Positions 61,912-64,000 of a stretch of 64,000 bases of DNA are shown piece after piece. The translations under genes were made by a program, and so were the position numbers. Position 1 is the stretch's first letter. Each line of letters begins with the position of its first letter. Source of the stretch: Streptomyces inusitatus (GTDB lineage: Bacteria; Actinomycetota; Actinomycetes; Streptomycetales; Streptomycetaceae); assembly GCF_014651115.1 (NCBI RefSeq), contig NZ_BMWG01000025.1, positions 1-64,000 on the forward strand, read 5' to 3'. Below the pieces are notes generated by a model. It made no database searches, was not told the DNA's origin, and saw only the letters and a program-made list of their open reading frames with translations.

Positions 61912-62730
61912 ATGCGAAACGAGCTGAGCGTCCCCCTCACCGTCCTGGCCCTTCTCGCGCTCGCCGCCTGCGGCTCCGGCAGCAGCGAAGACGGCTCCGA
62001 TTCCGGCTCCGGCTCCGCCAAGGCCGCGGGCGCGCCCGACCTCCCCCTCACCGGTGTGCACTGGAGCTTCGACAGCATCACCGTCGACGGGAAGAAGACG
62101 ACCGCCCCCGCCGGCGCGCATGTCGAGATCACCGAGAAGGGCCGGGCCCAGGGCAGCTACGGCTGCAACCGCTTCGGCGCCACGGCGAAGCTCGACGGCG
62201 ACACCGTCACCCTCGGCCCTTCGGAGATGCACCTCGTCGGCTGCGGCCCGGAGACCGATCGGTTCGAGACAAACGCGCAGCGCGTCTTCACCGGACGTCT
62301 CAAGGCCCAACTGGCGGGCAAGAAGCTCACCCTGACCACCGCCGGGGGCGACACCGTCGCCCTGACCTCACAGGACCCGGCCCCGCTCATCGGCACCACC
62401 TGGACGGTGGACTCGCTGCTCACCGGGGACGTCGCGGAGTCGCTGCCCGCCGGTACGGAGAAGTCCGCCCATCTGACCTTCACCAAGGACGGCAAGGTCC
62501 GCGGAAACCTCGGCTGCAACAACTTCAGCGCCCCCGCGAAGGTCACCGGTTCGAAGATCACCCTCGGCCGGATCACCGCCACCCGCATGATGTGCGCCGG
62601 CACGGCCGGACAGGTGGAGGCCCATCTGCTCGCCGTGCTCGACAAGGAGGTCACCTACCACCTGCTGCACCGAGGGCTCACCCTCACCGGACCGGCCGAC
62701 AAACGCCTCTCCGCCGTCGCCGACAGGTAG
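61912..62730 (+). CDS. META-domain lipoprotein (two HslJ-like repeats)
   Basis: A 272-residue lipoprotein. The signal ends in the lipobox LAACGSGS. Two META domains follow: VHWSFDSITVDGK with GSYGCNRFGATAKL, and TTWTVDSLLTGDV with GNLGCNNFSAPAKV; each has the GCN/F core and a later Cys (VGCG, MMCAG). META/HslJ proteins are envelope-associated with a poorly known role, possibly stress resistance. ATG 61912. No partner gene. Confidence 0.9.
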   Translation: MRNELSVPLTVLALLALAACGSGSSEDGSDSGSGSAKAAGAPDLPLTGVHWSFDSITVDGKKTTAPAGAHVEITEKGRAQGSYGCNRFGATAKLDGDTVTLGPSEMHLVGCGPETDRFETNAQRVFTGRLKAQLAGKKLTLTTAGGDTVALTSQDPAPLIGTTWTVDSLLTGDVAESLPAGTEKSAHLTFTKDGKVRGNLGCNNFSAPAKVTGSKITLGRITATRMMCAGTAGQVEAHLLAVLDKEVTYHLLHRGLTLTGPADKRLSAVADR

Positions 62731-62835
62731 ACTTCCCGGCCCGGCCGCGGCAGAGATCCCGGCCCCCGCCCGGTGACCGGACCGTCACCGAGAGCCCACG
62801 GGTCACCCCAATTCGGACCGGTGGTCGATCTCGCC

Positions 62836-62848
62836 TACACTCGGTGCC
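62836..62848 (+). promoter_or_regulatory. -10 element of leaderless promoter for purF
   Basis: TACACT at 62836-62841, seven bases before the GTG start of purF, with no ribosome binding site. Confidence 0.5.
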
Positions 62849-64000
62849 GTGCCACGTGGTGACGGTCGACTCAATCACGATCTGCTCCCCGGTGAGAAAG
62901 GCCCCCAGGACGCTTGTGGCGTCTTCGGGGTCTGGGCTCCGGGTGAAGAGGTCGCAAAACTGACGTACTTCGGGCTCTACGCCCTCCAGCATCGAGGCCA
63001 GGAATCCGCCGGAATCGCGGTGAGCAACGGTTCCCAGATCCTCGTCTTCAAAGACATGGGCCTCGTCTCACAGGTTTTCGACGAAACCTCCCTCGGTTCC
63101 CTGCGCGGACATATCGCTGTCGGTCACGCGCGCTACTCGACCACTGGAGCATCCGTCTGGGAGAACGCGCAACCGACTTTCCGGGCCACGGCCCATGGCT
63201 CCATCGCCCTCGGGCACAACGGAAATCTGGTCAATACGGCCCGTCTCGCGGACATGGTCGCCGACCTGCCCCGCCAGGACGGCCGCGCCACCCAGGTGGC
63301 GGCCACCAATGACACCGATCTGGTCACCGCACTCCTCGCGGGCCAGGTGGACGACGACGGCAAGCCGCTGACCTCGGAACAGGCCGCCGCCCGAATCCTC
63401 CCCGAAGTCCGGGGCGCCTTCTCGCTCGTCTTCATGGACGAGACCACGCTCTACGCCGCCCGGGACCCCCAGGGCATCCGCCCGCTGGTGCTCGGCCGCC
63501 TCGACCGGGGCTGGGTGGTGGCCAGTGAGTCCGCCGCCCTCGACATCTGCGGTGCGAGCTTCGTCCGGGAGATCGAGCCGGGCGAGCTGATCGCCATCGA
63601 CGAGAACGGCATCCGCACCTCGCGATTCGCGGAAGCGAAGCCCAAGGGCTGTGTCTTCGAGTATGTCTATCTGGCCCGCCCCGACACCGACATCGCCGGC
63701 CGGAGCGTCTATCTCTCCCGTGTGGAGATGGGCCGGAAATTGGCCAAAGAAGCTCCTGTCGACGCCGACCTGGTCATAGCGACTCCGGAGTCCGGCACCC
63801 CCGCCGCGATCGGCTACGCCGAGGCGAGCGGGATCCCCTACGGCTCCGGGCTCGTCAAGAACGCCTATGTGGGCCGGACCTTCATCCAGCCCTCCCAGAC
63901 CATCCGTCAGCTCGGCATCCGCCTCAAGCTGAACCCCCTCAAGGAAGTCATCAAGGGCAAGCGGCTGGTCGTCGTCGACGACTCCATCGTCCGCGGCAAC
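62849..64000 (+). CDS. purF: Amidophosphoribosyltransferase, 5' part (runs off window)
   Basis: The first 384 codons of glutamine PRPP amidotransferase, which commits PRPP to purine synthesis. A propeptide of about 21 residues precedes the N-terminal nucleophile in DACGVFGVW, exposed by cleavage. Glutaminase motifs are YALQHRGQESAGI and GHARYSTTG with LGHNGNLVN. The phosphoribosyltransferase domain has RPDTDIAGRSVY, and the PRPP loop RLVVVDDSIVRGN lies at the window end. GTG 62849 is leaderless-like. Confidence 0.97.
   Translation, partial: MPRGDGRLNHDLLPGEKGPQDACGVFGVWAPGEEVAKLTYFGLYALQHRGQESAGIAVSNGSQILVFKDMGLVSQVFDETSLGSLRGHIAVGHARYSTTGASVWENAQPTFRATAHGSIALGHNGNLVNTARLADMVADLPRQDGRATQVAATNDTDLVTALLAGQVDDDGKPLTSEQAAARILPEVRGAFSLVFMDETTLYAARDPQGIRPLVLGRLDRGWVVASESAALDICGASFVREIEPGELIAIDENGIRTSRFAEAKPKGCVFEYVYLARPDTDIAGRSVYLSRVEMGRKLAKEAPVDADLVIATPESGTPAAIGYAEASGIPYGSGLVKNAYVGRTFIQPSQTIRQLGIRLKLNPLKEVIKGKRLVVVDDSIVRGN

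Overview
The window is high-G+C actinobacterial DNA from a Streptomyces-type chromosome. Evidence: strong G/C bias at third codon positions, many GTG starts, putative leaderless promoters, DasR-type boxes upstream of chitin genes, an lsr2 paralogue, and the order ffs-dnaX-purD-(membrane protein)-purC-lsr2-like-purSQL-purF. From memory that order matches the S. coelicolor SCO4067-SCO4086 neighbourhood. The first ~250 bases look like a contig edge: a near copy of part of the questin-oxidase gene at 38430-39554 decays into poly-C.

Layout. 0.3-9.1 kb: secreted and peripheral genes (M28 aminopeptidase, HhH-GPD protein, small secreted protein, secreted HNH nuclease, CBM2/FnIII/GH18 chitinase with a DasR-like box, divergent TetR/MFS efflux pair with a doubled operator, DUF1877 protein). 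9.3-28.9 kb: a large signalling or conflict-type region. It starts with a three-gene operon (CHAT protease-like protein, MbcA/ParS-like antitoxin candidate, RES-domain toxin candidate) ending at a terminator and a MITE. Next comes a tightly overlapping operon on the minus strand (membrane Ser/Thr kinase, repeat protein, ClpB-like AAA+ ATPase, zinc-ribbon/FHA protein). Then follow a macro-domain protein, a radical-SAM/4Fe-4S protein, and a plus-strand set (unknown protein, vWA-like lipoprotein, membrane protein, membrane-anchored isochorismatase fold lacking its catalytic Asp and Cys). Kinase plus FHA, AAA+ plus vWA, and macro plus radical SAM suggest a phosphorylation-regulated ATPase machine; I do not recognise it as a named system.

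28.9-39.6 kb: ordinary accessory genes (PIG-V-like mannosyltransferase, SigE-family sigma factor with partner, DUF2252 protein, AA10 chitin monooxygenase with a DasR box, SigK/RskA pair with a molybdopterin oxidoreductase, MarR/questin oxidase pair). 39.6-42.4 kb: a degraded, partly AT-richer island facing the 3' end of tRNA-Ser(GGA). It holds a histidine-kinase relic, a divergent membrane-protein/TIR-protein pair with TTA codons, and a frameshifted tyrosine-integrase pseudogene. This is a compact candidate defence locus.

42.4-64 kb: conserved core. SRP RNA, dnaX, purine biosynthesis genes (purD, purC, purSQL, start of purF), a DesKR-like two-component system with an ABC-2 exporter, an lsr2 paralogue and three glycine tRNA genes. 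One of these, tRNA-Gly(UCC) at 55383-55454, has an aberrant D-loop and T-arm resembling glycine tRNAs dedicated to peptidoglycan synthesis in staphylococci. The window ends inside purF.
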